NCBI GenBank assembly: GCA_021790055.1
Contig: JAJYIL010000125.1
Location: 1 to 8,100, forward strand
Reading direction: 5' to 3'
Source of the DNA: Bacteroidota bacterium
GTDB lineage: Bacteria; Bacteroidota; Ignavibacteria; Ignavibacteriales; Ignavibacteriaceae
DNA length: 8,100 nt
The position numbers and the translations under genes were made by a program. Below, piece after piece: positions 1 through 6,634 of this stretch; within the stretch, counting starts at the first letter, position 1; the number at the start of each line of letters is the position of its first letter. The notes under the pieces were generated by a model, which saw only the letters and a list, made by a program, of their open reading frames with translations, searched no databases and had not been told where the DNA came from.

Positions 1-27
1 GATTTAGTGATTAAACGAGGTTTCTAA
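1..27 (+). CDS. Possible C-terminal tail of an upstream gene (partial)
   Basis: The frame beginning at base 1 reads DLVIKRGF and then stops at TAA 25-27. The other two forward frames stop within the first 10 bases, so if an upstream + strand gene enters the window it must end here. Eight residues cannot identify a family. It is also possible that no gene enters the window. Confidence 0.25.
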   Translation, partial: DLVIKRGF

Positions 28-136
28 AATCGATGCTGCAAACCAAATAAGATCGAGAATTACTTTTTCGTTAAGGGAAAAGAAATCCTTTCTCATTTCA
101 CTCGTAAAGAATCTTAATCTTGAATTTTTCATTTGG

Positions 137-379
137 GTGACTGGATTGATTATTCTAGCATCTTTGAATCCGGATGGACAAACACATTATTCTATTTGTC
201 CGCTTAAGAACCTGGGATTCAAGTATTGTCCGGGATGCGGGCTAGGACATTCAATTTCATACTTATTCCATGGAGAATTCCGGCAATCTTTAGACACTCA
301 TATTTTAGGGATACCAGCGGTTATCATAATAAGCCATAGAATTTTTTCACTTTTAAAAGAATCATTAAAGAAAATCTAA
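137..379 (+). CDS. DUF2752 family small membrane protein (start uncertain)
   Basis: This small protein is of the DUF2752 type and its biochemical role is unknown. The hallmark is the CPGCG motif at residues 31-35, followed by LGHSISYLFHGEF and the hydrophobic segment HILGIPAVIIISH (about 55-67). A first hydrophobic stretch covers residues 1-10, and another cysteine lies at 21. The GTG at 137 is the only canonical start in frame, but no Shine-Dalgarno precedes it and it cuts into the first membrane segment. The frame stays open back to base 11, and the preceding codons read NLNLEFFIWV, which looks like natural N-terminal sequence. The true start is therefore probably upstream, at a non-canonical codon such as ATT 95, or the 5' end is damaged. 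The TM2-domain gene follows 27 bp later, and I recall the two families being neighbours in Bacteroidota. The family call is firm; the start is not. Confidence 0.8.
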   Translation: MTGLIILASLNPDGQTHYSICPLKNLGFKYCPGCGLGHSISYLFHGEFRQSLDTHILGIPAVIIISHRIFSLLKESLKKI

Positions 380-406
380 TTCATAATTATCAGAAAGGTT
401 TACACC

Positions 407-763
407 ATGGCAAATGTACTTCAAATTATGCCTTATCTCGAGGGCGAGGAAATGATTTTCATACAGGGTATTATAAAAGACATGAATGATAATCAAGCCT
501 CGTTGTTTGCAAATGTTTACAGCTCAAGGAGAAGAGACCCCACAATGATTCTATTAACTGCATGCGTTGGATTTCTCGGCGTGTCGGGAATACACCGGTT
601 TCTTCTCGGGCATATCGGGATGGGAATCTTGTATCTTCTAACAGCAGGGCTTTGTTTGATCGGAACAATTGTAGACCTTGTAAATTACAAGAAGCTTACT
701 TTCGAGTACAATCAGAAAGGTGCCCAGGAAGTAGTGATAATGACGAGAGGCTCGGAACAATAA
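407..763 (+). CDS. TM2-domain membrane protein
   Basis: A 118-residue protein with a TM2 domain, a two-helix membrane module of unknown function. Residues 1-42 are soluble and charged, with no cysteines. An RRRDP stretch (41-45) precedes helix 1 (about 47-61). The family loop GIHRFLLGH (61-69) follows, then helix 2 (about 71-89) with G71, G73 and the closing Asp90 (IGTIVDLV). The tail, 91-118, is polar. The start ATG 407 is supported by AAAGG at 394-398, about 8 bases upstream. It lies 27 bp after the DUF2752 stop on the same strand, so co-transcription is likely. A continuous second frame runs through the gene from 562 onward, but that is the upstream extension of the lipoprotein frame and not a real overlap. 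The domain assignment is confident. The cellular role cannot be read from sequence. Confidence 0.88.
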   Translation: MANVLQIMPYLEGEEMIFIQGIIKDMNDNQASLFANVYSSRRRDPTMILLTACVGFLGVSGIHRFLLGHIGMGILYLLTAGLCLIGTIVDLVNYKKLTFEYNQKGAQEVVIMTRGSEQ

Positions 764-829
764 GTTTTGCAGCTTATTCCTATGTTAAACCGGATGATTC
801 ATTATTCTGTCATAGTGCTAATGAAGTTA

Positions 830-858
830 TTGATAAGTTTAATTTTGGTATTTATAAT
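830..858 (+). promoter_or_regulatory. Sigma70-like promoter motif abutting the lipoprotein ATG
   Basis: TTGATA at 830-835, a 17-base spacer and TATAAT at 853-858 match the textbook -35/-10 pattern almost perfectly. The motif sits directly against the ATG at 859, so transcription would begin near 865, inside the gene. Either it is a chance match in AT-rich DNA or translation starts further in, for example at TTG 868. Bacteroidota primary sigma factors use a different consensus, which lowers confidence. Confidence 0.2.
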
Positions 859-1812
859 ATGAATAATTTGAAACGATATTTAATTTTAATTACGGGGCTA
901 ATTGTTTTTTCAATTACCGGATGTAAAAATAATCCGTCATCGTACAATCCAGTCGCAGATCAAAATAATATTCCCTGGTCGAGAATAACATCCGGCAAGA
1001 TAGTATATTCGGAACAGGTTATTACAGATCAAACGATAAATTTTTTGTTTGAGCTTGATGCCGGTACAAAGCAGCTTAAGGTGTTAAACAGGAATACGCT
1101 TTATCAGTTTGCATATCTAACCTGGTCAACGGATGCTTCAAAAATTACTTTCGTTGATTATGACGATAGTGGAACATATCTCCAGTTGTTTAACATTGAC
1201 TCTAACGGAACAAACATAACGAATATTTATCCCGACACTGCCTCGCACAGTTATCCGGCTTGGTCGCGGGATGGACGGCTTGCTTACTGGTCAAATTCCT
1301 TCAACTTTCCCGCCGGTATTGCTATAGACGGAACAGCTTTCTTTAACAATAAGGTTTGCAATTTAAGCCGTCCTGCCTGGTCACCTGATGGCAAATATCT
1401 TGTGGTATCTTTAGGCGACAGCACAACTCAAGGTGCACTGTATAAAATAAATCTATCAGATAAAACGTATACCCTTTTACTCGAGGGAACCGGGATCGAT
1501 TCGGTTAATGGAAGCCTGGTAATTTACGATCAGCCGCAATTTTCCCCCGACGGCTCGCAAATAGTATTTGCAAAGTGGGGCTACTCATTAGGCAGCCAGA
1601 GTGAAATTTGGGTAATAGATGCCGACGGAACAAACCTGAGAAGGATAACAACCGGTTATTATGATTTCAACCCTGTGTGGTCGCCTGATGGAACTGAGAT
1701 ACTTTTCGAACGCTCTGGATACCCCGATAATCTATATATTGTTAATGCCGACGGAAGTAACTTAGCGCAAGTTACTCAAAACGGCGGAAGCTACCCAAGC
1801 TGGACAAAATAA
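859..1812 (+). CDS. PD40/TolB-like beta-propeller lipoprotein
   Basis: A 317-residue predicted lipoprotein. Residues 1-21 form a signal peptide (NNLKRY, then a hydrophobic core) ending in the lipobox ITGC, with Cys22 as the lipidated residue. The rest is a beta-propeller of WD40-like PD40 repeats. The repeat cores are WSTDASKITF (89-98), WSRDGRLAYW (135-144), WSPDGKYLVV (174-183), FSPDGSQIVF (228-237) and WSPDGTEILF (274-283), with a half repeat SYPSW at the very end. DSNGTN, DADGTN and NADGSN turns lie between them. This is the TolB C-terminal fold, but the TolB N-terminal domain is absent. It is probably a binding or scaffold protein anchored in the outer or inner membrane, with unknown ligand. 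The frame is open from 562, but ATG 859 is chosen because the signal peptide begins there. No Shine-Dalgarno is evident. The gene is 95 bp after the TM2 gene and is followed by a strong terminator. Confidence 0.88.
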   Translation: MNNLKRYLILITGLIVFSITGCKNNPSSYNPVADQNNIPWSRITSGKIVYSEQVITDQTINFLFELDAGTKQLKVLNRNTLYQFAYLTWSTDASKITFVDYDDSGTYLQLFNIDSNGTNITNIYPDTASHSYPAWSRDGRLAYWSNSFNFPAGIAIDGTAFFNNKVCNLSRPAWSPDGKYLVVSLGDSTTQGALYKINLSDKTYTLLLEGTGIDSVNGSLVIYDQPQFSPDGSQIVFAKWGYSLGSQSEIWVIDADGTNLRRITTGYYDFNPVWSPDGTEILFERSGYPDNLYIVNADGSNLAQVTQNGGSYPSWTK

Positions 1813-1817
1813 AATCA

Positions 1818-1865
1818 AAAAACCATTCCTCCCGTATTGTGGAGTTTTTAGGAGGAATGGTTTTT
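1818..1865. terminator. Bidirectional intrinsic terminator
   Basis: A perfect 15-bp inverted repeat, AAAAACCATTCCTCC (1818-1832) and its complement (1851-1865), flanks an 18-base loop. The right arm ends in five T's. Read on the other strand, the left arm also ends in a U-rich run. It lies 5 bp past the lipoprotein stop and 73 bp from the stop of the convergent HEAT-like gene, so it can end transcription from both sides. Confidence 0.85.
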
Positions 1866-1937
1866 CCCGTGTTCATCGTTAATCTCAACTTAAACATAAA
1901 GTCAATTTATTTCCCATCCAAAGTATCAAATATTTTT

Positions 1938-2369
1938 TTAGTTCTTTGCCGTAAGCGGCAATTCGTTGAAATCGTGAAATTCTTTATAGATCATTTCGCA
2001 AACCGACTTCACCTTCGAATCCTTGTCGCCACTGGTAATTTCTTTTATTGCGTTTATGCTTGAGGCATTACCGATTCTGCCGAGAGAAAGAGCCGCTAAT
2101 GTCCTTGTATAACTGTCACATTTTGGATCCTTTAAAATTCCAACCAGCATATCGACTGACTGATAAACTTTATACTTGCCCGAATAATATATACAGGTGT
2201 GACTTATTCCCGTATTGGGAGATAAAATTCCCAAAGTAATAATTTTAGCCTGCTTATCAGTAAGCTGCCTGTTGTCGTTCCCATCATCTTTTGCTAATGA
2301 TGTTCCTACAGCAAATAAGGAAATAACTAACATTGATGCAATTGCAAGATAAAAACTTCTCTTTTCCAT
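1938..2369 (-). CDS. Secreted HEAT-repeat-like small protein
   Basis: A 143-residue exported protein. Residues 1-26 are a signal peptide (EKRS, a hydrophobic core, then a GTSLA cleavage site before KDDGND). The mature part carries one or two HEAT-like helix pairs: MLVGILKDPKCDSYTRTLAA with LSLGRIGN (about 74-101), then SSINAIKEITSGDKDSKVKS (103-122). This resembles PBS-lyase/HEAT helices that pack against partner proteins. An earlier in-frame ATG lies at 2384, but AAAGGAA (2375-2381) sits 5 bases before the ATG at 2369, so the inner start is preferred. Mature cysteines are at 59, 84 and 124. It stands alone on the - strand, convergent with the lipoprotein and divergent from the M1 peptidase. 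I recall similar signal-peptide HEAT proteins in Ignavibacteria. A protein-protein interaction role in the periplasm is inference. Confidence 0.78.
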   Translation of the reverse strand: MEKRSFYLAIASMLVISLFAVGTSLAKDDGNDNRQLTDKQAKIITLGILSPNTGISHTCIYYSGKYKVYQSVDMLVGILKDPKCDSYTRTLAALSLGRIGNASSINAIKEITSGDKDSKVKSVCEMIYKEFHDFNELPLTAKN

Positions 2370-2475
2370 TTTAGTTCCTTTCATTTTTAATTTCAGTTAT
2401 TTAGACTTTGAGTCCGGCAAAACGATTACTACTTTTTAACGAGCGGTTATATCATCATATGAAAGGAAGAAATCT

Positions 2476-2483
2476 TATATTTG
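2476..2483 (+). promoter_or_regulatory. Candidate Bacteroidota-type -7 box for the M1 peptidase
   Basis: TATATTTG matches the TAnnTTTG consensus described for Bacteroidota primary promoters. It lies 43 bp before the peptidase ATG, within the divergent intergenic region 2370-2526. No TTTG or TTG is seen at the matching -33 position, so the call is tentative. The rest of the region shows no strong dyad or terminator. Confidence 0.35.
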
Positions 2484-2526
2484 CTTAAATAGATTTTCTT
2501 AATCTTATTCAATTTTTCTCTACTTC

Positions 2527-4173
2527 ATGAAAAAAATTCATATACTGCTGCTTTTCGATTTATTCCTTTTTTCTATAGCAAAACCTGACGATAATTCTCA
2601 TAAACCGGATGTTGACGTTGTCCACTATACTTTCAACATATTTCTAAGCGATTCAACTAACTCAATAACCGGAAATGATGTAATAAGAATTAAATTTCTT
2701 TCAGACGGAATAAGGGAATTTAATCTTGATCTTGATAGTTATGACTCAACTACAAACACCGGCATGTCCGTTAAATCTGTTGATGAAGATGGAGAACCTG
2801 TCCGTTTTATTCAAAGCAAAGAGACATTAAAAATCATACCGGTTAATCCAGCAGTAATAAATGAAGTGAAAAATTTTTCAGTCCGTTATTCCGGTATCCC
2901 GAAGGATGGTTTGATTATTTCAAAGAATAAATTCGGAGATAGAACCTTTTTCGGAGACAACTGGCCTAATAGAGCCCACTATTGGCTGCCTGTTATCGAT
3001 TGTCCATCTGATAAAGCTACCTGCGATTTTTATGTAACTGCACCTTCCTATTACCAGGTAATAGCTAATGGAAGTTTGGCAGAAAAAATAAATCTTGACA
3101 GTAATTTTACACTTACTCACTGGAAAGAAAGTGAGCCTATCCCGGCTTACCTAATGGTAATTGGCGCAGCAAGATTTGCTGTTCAGTATCTTACTCCTTT
3201 TATTCAGAAGGAAAAGGAAATTGATTGCATTCCGGTTGAAACCTGGGTTTATCCGCAAGATGCAGAAAAAGGTTTTTATGATTTTAGCCCGGCAGAAGAA
3301 ATCATAAAGCTTTTTACAAGGCTTATCGGACCATTTCCATACGAAAAGCTAGCTAATGTAGAATCAAAAACAATTTACGGCGGTATGGAGAACGCAAGCA
3401 ATATATTTTATTCCGAAAAGGAGGTAACCGGTACGCAGAGTAATCTTGTTACAATTGCCCATGAGACAGCACACCAGTGGTTTGGAGATGCGGTAACCGA
3501 AGAGAAGTGGTACCACATCTGGCTTAGCGAAGGATTTGCTACCTTCTTTCAAAATATTTTTATCGGGCATGAATTCGGAAGAGATAGTCTTATAAATTCG
3601 ATGAAGCTTGAGCGCGACCAAGTTGTTGAATATGATGAAGCAAATCCCTATTCACCTGTTGTTGATACTACGATTACAGATTTAGTAAAGCTTTTGAATG
3701 TTAACTCATATCAGAAAGGAAGCTGGGTTTTGCGTATGCTTTTGCATCAGCTTGGTGAAAAAGATTTTTGGAAAGGCATCCGGCTTTATTATAAAACCTA
3801 CAGGAATAAAAACGCTTTAACAGAAGACTTCGAGAAAATAATGGAAGAAGCTTCCGGTAGAAATCTTAAACAATTCTTTACTGAATGGATATACAGACCT
3901 GGATTTCCAATATTGAAGGGCGACTGGAAATATAACAGCCGGAATAAAGTTCTTTCCATAAGGATTACACAAGTGCAATCGTTCGACAATACCTTTCGGT
4001 TTCCCATTGATGTTGGAATATACACTGCGGGCATGGTTGATTCTTATGTTAAGACACTTGACGTTAATAAAAAAGAAAATATTTTTAAAATACATTTTGA
4101 AACCAAACCCGAAAAGATAGTTCTAGATCCCGGTACTTGGCTGCTAATGAAATCGGAGTTCGGGAAAAATTGA
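2527..4173 (+). CDS. Secreted M1-family zinc aminopeptidase
   Basis: A 548-residue metallopeptidase of the M1 (aminopeptidase N/LTA4 hydrolase) family, which removes N-terminal residues from peptides. A signal peptide spans about residues 1-18 (MKKIHILLLF, then FLFSIA before KPDD), so it acts in the periplasm or outside. The N-terminal beta domain contains NWPNRAHYWLP (145-155) and DCPSDKATCDF. The exopeptidase motif GGMEN is at 285-289. The zinc site HETAH is at 312-316, with the third ligand Glu335 in WLSEG, giving the expected HExxH-X18-E spacing. The catalytic tyrosine is probably Tyr395 in NSYQKGSWVLRML. A beta-sandwich-like C-terminal part (about 455-545) follows the catalytic helices, and the large ERAP1-type C-terminal domain is absent, as in short bacterial members. 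All active-site residues are present, so it should be active. The start is the first in-frame ATG; no Shine-Dalgarno is visible, only a T/A-rich leader. Confidence 0.95.
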   Translation: MKKIHILLLFDLFLFSIAKPDDNSHKPDVDVVHYTFNIFLSDSTNSITGNDVIRIKFLSDGIREFNLDLDSYDSTTNTGMSVKSVDEDGEPVRFIQSKETLKIIPVNPAVINEVKNFSVRYSGIPKDGLIISKNKFGDRTFFGDNWPNRAHYWLPVIDCPSDKATCDFYVTAPSYYQVIANGSLAEKINLDSNFTLTHWKESEPIPAYLMVIGAARFAVQYLTPFIQKEKEIDCIPVETWVYPQDAEKGFYDFSPAEEIIKLFTRLIGPFPYEKLANVESKTIYGGMENASNIFYSEKEVTGTQSNLVTIAHETAHQWFGDAVTEEKWYHIWLSEGFATFFQNIFIGHEFGRDSLINSMKLERDQVVEYDEANPYSPVVDTTITDLVKLLNVNSYQKGSWVLRMLLHQLGEKDFWKGIRLYYKTYRNKNALTEDFEKIMEEASGRNLKQFFTEWIYRPGFPILKGDWKYNSRNKVLSIRITQVQSFDNTFRFPIDVGIYTAGMVDSYVKTLDVNKKENIFKIHFETKPEKIVLDPGTWLLMKSEFGKN

Positions 4174-4204
4174 GCGGCAGGAATAAAAATCACAATAGCG
4201 AAGA

Positions 4205-4405
4205 ATGGAAAGCAGCAATATAAAAGATTACCGGCAAGCTGCTGAGCTGATAAGAAAAGGATGCATTAAATCTGCGGTTGAGGCTTACGAGGCAGCTCCG
4301 CAAAACAGATTATGCCATGAAGGTGACTGGGAATGCGCCGTTGATGCTATGAGAAGCTTAAACATAGAAGATTTATTAAATACAATTCTGTGTGCGAAAC
4401 CTTAA
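4205..4405 (+). CDS. Small Cys-containing protein, unrecognised
   Basis: A 66-residue acidic, mostly helical-looking protein that I do not recognise. It has four cysteines (20, 37, 44, 63) and no signal peptide or membrane segment. Residues 9-30 (YRQAAELIRKGC, then SAVEAYEAAP) look like an amphipathic helix pair reminiscent of one TPR-like unit. LCHEGDWECAVDAM (36-49) carries the central Cys pair. ATG 4205 is the only start, because a TAG lies three codons upstream; the ribosome site is weak (GCGAAG). Two stops in tandem end it (4403-4408). It sits 31 bp after the M1 peptidase and 108 bp before the TlpA-like gene, all on the + strand, so it could be co-transcribed with either. The codon pattern and composition look coding, but no family supports it. 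It could also be a spurious ORF. Confidence 0.55.
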   Translation: MESSNIKDYRQAAELIRKGCIKSAVEAYEAAPQNRLCHEGDWECAVDAMRSLNIEDLLNTILCAKP

Positions 4406-4513
4406 TAATGAATATAGAAAATTACCAAAGAAACCAACTGTCAAAGCAGAAGCTTGTTATTTAAATCTTTTCTCTCGATCTGTCATCTTATGGGGTAGGA
4501 AATTTCAAGCTAA

Positions 4514-5107
4514 ATGGAAAAGAATAGCAAAACGAAAAAATCACTAAAGCGAAACTTGGTAGAATGGGGAGCCCTGATTGGAATCATAGCCTTCTTTTAT
4601 TTTACAGGTCTTTATTCTGCAGTCATAGGAAAAGTGCAGCAAGCATTTTTGCTTACCGGTTTCTTTCAGCCGGAAATAAATATTCCTTTATCTGAACAGC
4701 AGGCAGCAAATTATAATTTAAGCCTGATAAGTTTTGATGATAGGCTTGTCAGTCTGAATGATTTCAGAGGCAAGACAATTTTCTTAAACTTTTGGGCATC
4801 ATGGTGCCCGCCGTGCAGAGCGGAAATGCCGACAATACAGAATCTTTACAACAGGCTTCTCAATAAGAATGATGTTGTCTTCGTACTTGTTTCACTTGAT
4901 AATAACCTATCCAAAGCAAAAGAGTTTATTAAAAATGAGGGCTTCACATTTCCGGTATATTATCTTAACAGCAGCTTGCCTCAAGTTTATGATACAAGCA
5001 CAATACCATCCACATTTGTAATTTCAAAGGAAGGGAAGATTATTGCAAAGAGAGTTGGTATGGCGGATTATGATTCCCAAAAATTTGTGAGCTTCATTAT
5101 TAAATAG
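4514..5107 (+). CDS. Membrane-anchored TlpA/ResA-like thioredoxin
   Basis: A 197-residue thiol-disulfide oxidoreductase of the TlpA/ResA type. A basic N-terminus (KKSLKRN) is followed by one membrane anchor (about 19-38), and the thioredoxin domain (about 57-197) faces the periplasm. The active site is WCPPC, with Cys98 and Cys101 within FWASWCPPCRAEMP. The cis-proline is Pro165 in STIPSTFVIS. The CPPC dipeptide and membrane anchor are typical of reductants used in cytochrome c maturation or general disulfide reduction, but no cytochrome or Ccm gene is in the window, so the substrate is unknown. The ATG at 4514 is preceded by GGGGTAGGA (4492-4500), slightly far at 13 bases. It follows the small Cys-containing ORF and ends 4 bp from the convergent LolA-like gene. 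Confidence 0.92.
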   Translation: MEKNSKTKKSLKRNLVEWGALIGIIAFFYFTGLYSAVIGKVQQAFLLTGFFQPEINIPLSEQQAANYNLSLISFDDRLVSLNDFRGKTIFLNFWASWCPPCRAEMPTIQNLYNRLLNKNDVVFVLVSLDNNLSKAKEFIKNEGFTFPVYYLNSSLPQVYDTSTIPSTFVISKEGKIIAKRVGMADYDSQKFVSFIIK

Positions 5108-5111
5108 AAAT

Positions 5112-5792
5112 TTATTTATTCTCCTTTTTCTCAAACACATTGTCAGGTATTCCCTTATTCACAATGTAATTCGAATAAGCAATAAACACTTTACCTGAAA
5201 CCGTATCTGAGCTTTTCTTGTTCCCAATATTCGACTGGTCTGTAGGTAGATGAGGCATTTTCATTCTTTCGGCATTAAATGAAAATTCCATCGAATCGGG
5301 CAGTGGATATTTACTATTTCCGTAATGCAAAATCAATGTGAAGGTGCCGTTAAGCTTAGTCGTCGACTCAACTTTAACAATCTCATTTTTCGTTCGATCA
5401 ATCCACAAAGTGGTAAGAATCAAATCACCTTTGTCGTTGAGCGGAATAATTTTTATTACGGAAGTATTTAAACCGTTGAAATCTTCTTCTCTTGCAAAAA
5501 TTGCAGTGTAATCATTTTTCAAGAAGGACATAGGCGAAGTGTAAAGACCATCCTTCGGAAGCAGCGCAAAGCCGCTCGACTCAATGTGCATTTTGTCAGG
5601 CTGTTTAAAGAAAAGCTTTGCCTTCATCTCCGGTACTTTAAGAAAACTAACGTCAACCTTTATGTCAATATTTACGGAGTAATCTTTCACTTTGCTGAAA
5701 GCCTGTTTTACATTATTTACAATGATATCGGGATTTTTGCTTTGTGCAAAAATCATTACCGGAATGAAAAACAAAAAATAAATCTTCTTCAT
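5112..5792 (-). CDS. LolA-like periplasmic outer-membrane lipoprotein-sorting protein
   Basis: A 226-residue exported protein. The signal peptide is residues 1-16 (MKKIYFLFFIPVMIFA, cut before Gln17). The mature part looks like the LolA/LolB/RseB fold, a half beta-barrel that holds lipid or acyl chains. Signs of this are a helix with AFSKVKDYSVNIDIKV (31-46), a run of strands including AKLFFKQPDKMHIES (58-72), and the later pattern TTLWIDRTKNEIVKVE (127-142) then FTLILHYGNSKYPLPDSMEF (151-170). The KQPDK turn is typical of LolA-like proteins. It is the last gene of the leftward ABC operon, starting 2 bp after the permease stop, so it probably serves as the periplasmic partner of that transporter. 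It is not a canonical LolA: it is in an ABC-2 operon rather than near ftsK, and LolCDE genes are not present. Fold call likely; ligand unknown. Confidence 0.72.
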   Translation of the reverse strand: MKKIYFLFFIPVMIFAQSKNPDIIVNNVKQAFSKVKDYSVNIDIKVDVSFLKVPEMKAKLFFKQPDKMHIESSGFALLPKDGLYTSPMSFLKNDYTAIFAREEDFNGLNTSVIKIIPLNDKGDLILTTLWIDRTKNEIVKVESTTKLNGTFTLILHYGNSKYPLPDSMEFSFNAERMKMPHLPTDQSNIGNKKSSDTVSGKVFIAYSNYIVNKGIPDNVFEKKENK

Positions 5793-5794
5793 AT

Positions 5795-6634
5795 TTATGT
5801 CAGTATATCTTTCTTTTGAAAAATGTATAACGCTAATCCATAAAATACAATTATATGCGCTGAGAGTACGGATACCGATTTAATTATTTCGGACGTGTCC
5901 ATCGGGTTATCGAAAAAAGAGCTCCATGTATTCATGTAGGTCGTAAACAGGAATGGTTTGATTGATTGGAAAACATCAATATTGATGGCAGACAAAATTA
6001 TAAATATAATTATAATAGCCATCGTAGTAATTATCGGTCCTATCGCATTCTCTACCAGGGCAGAGAAAAGGAAAGCAAGCGAAGCAACAACTCCCATGCT
6101 TAATACTGCAAAGCAATAAGCAAGCGCGAACCTCCATAAGACATCGTTCTTTGCAAGTACAATTATTACCCCGGACTTTAATACAATCAATTCACCTGTG
6201 CCGAAAATAAAATAGCCGAGCCCGAGACTAATCACTGCTAGCCAGAGTATTAATAAGAATGTATAGATTATCCCCGCAATAAATTTAGAGGTTACAATGT
6301 TAAATCTTGTAACCGGTCTTGTAACCAAGATTCTGTAAGTACCCGCAGTTGCCTCGCCAGCCAGAAGATCACCCGCAACGAGTGTAATTAAAAATGGAAT
6401 GTGCACAGCCAGGCTGTTCAAAATTAGGTATGAGACGAAATAAGTGTTTAACAAGTTTCCGACGAAAATGAATGTCTCGCTTAATTGTCTTGTAGCAAAA
6501 TTAATTGATCTTGTCCCCTCAATGTTCATTGCTATTTCAATAAGCGGAATAAGAATAGCAATTGCAATAAAGCCGATATAGGTGCGCCACTTCTTAAATA
6601 TCTTAAAAAGCTCTATGCTTATCAGTGTAATCAT
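5795..6634 (-). CDS. ABC-2 type transporter permease
   Basis: A 279-residue inner-membrane permease with about six hydrophobic helices (roughly 17-36, 65-88, 115-145, 168-193, 197-217, 252-272). A conserved cytoplasmic segment GDLLAGEATAGTYRILVTRP and VTR (88-110) lies between helices 2 and 3. This D-x-x-x-x-E-x-x-x-GT-x-x-x-L-x-x-P-x-x-R pattern is the signature of ABC-2 permeases that pair with CcmA/NatA-type ATPases. The N-terminal amphipathic stretch ELFKIFKKWRTYIG is also typical. Its ATG overlaps the ATPase stop by 4 bp (ATGA, 6631-6634), which indicates translational coupling and a two-protein complex. The LolA-like gene follows 2 bp after its stop. Substrate unknown: related systems move drugs, lipids, ions or lipoproteins. 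The protein is of normal length and appears intact. Confidence 0.9.
   Translation of the reverse strand: MITLISIELFKIFKKWRTYIGFIAIAILIPLIEIAMNIEGTRSINFATRQLSETFIFVGNLLNTYFVSYLILNSLAVHIPFLITLVAGDLLAGEATAGTYRILVTRPVTRFNIVTSKFIAGIIYTFLLILWLAVISLGLGYFIFGTGELIVLKSGVIIVLAKNDVLWRFALAYCFAVLSMGVVASLAFLFSALVENAIGPIITTMAIIIIFIILSAINIDVFQSIKPFLFTTYMNTWSSFFDNPMDTSEIIKSVSVLSAHIIVFYGLALYIFQKKDILT

Noticed and set aside
759..778. AATAAG...CTTATT 6-bp inverted repeat at the end of the TM2 gene
   Set aside because: The stem is short and AT-rich, overlaps the stop codon and has no T-run after it, so it is not a convincing terminator.
562..858. 99-codon upstream extension of the lipoprotein frame, overlapping the TM2 gene
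   Set aside because: Residues before ATG 859 are low-quality, rich in R/S/N, and out of frame with a well-supported TM2 domain. The signal peptide and lipobox begin at 859.
1839..2063. 74-codon + strand ORF after the terminator
   Set aside because: It begins inside the terminator hairpin and runs antisense through the HEAT-like gene; no domain or ribosome site supports it.
2048..2239. 63-codon + strand ORF antisense to the HEAT-like gene
   Set aside because: It is a shadow of the - strand gene, which has a signal peptide and a good ribosome site.
2404..2414. GACT-TTG-AGTC small dyad in the divergent region
   Set aside because: Four-base arms are expected by chance.
3364..4095. Several - strand ORFs of 78-92 codons within the peptidase gene
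   Set aside because: They are antisense to conserved M1 catalytic sequence and have no recognisable domain.
5586..5819. 77-codon + strand ORF opposite the LolA-like start
   Set aside because: It is antisense to a signal peptide and the operon junction; composition is not protein-like.
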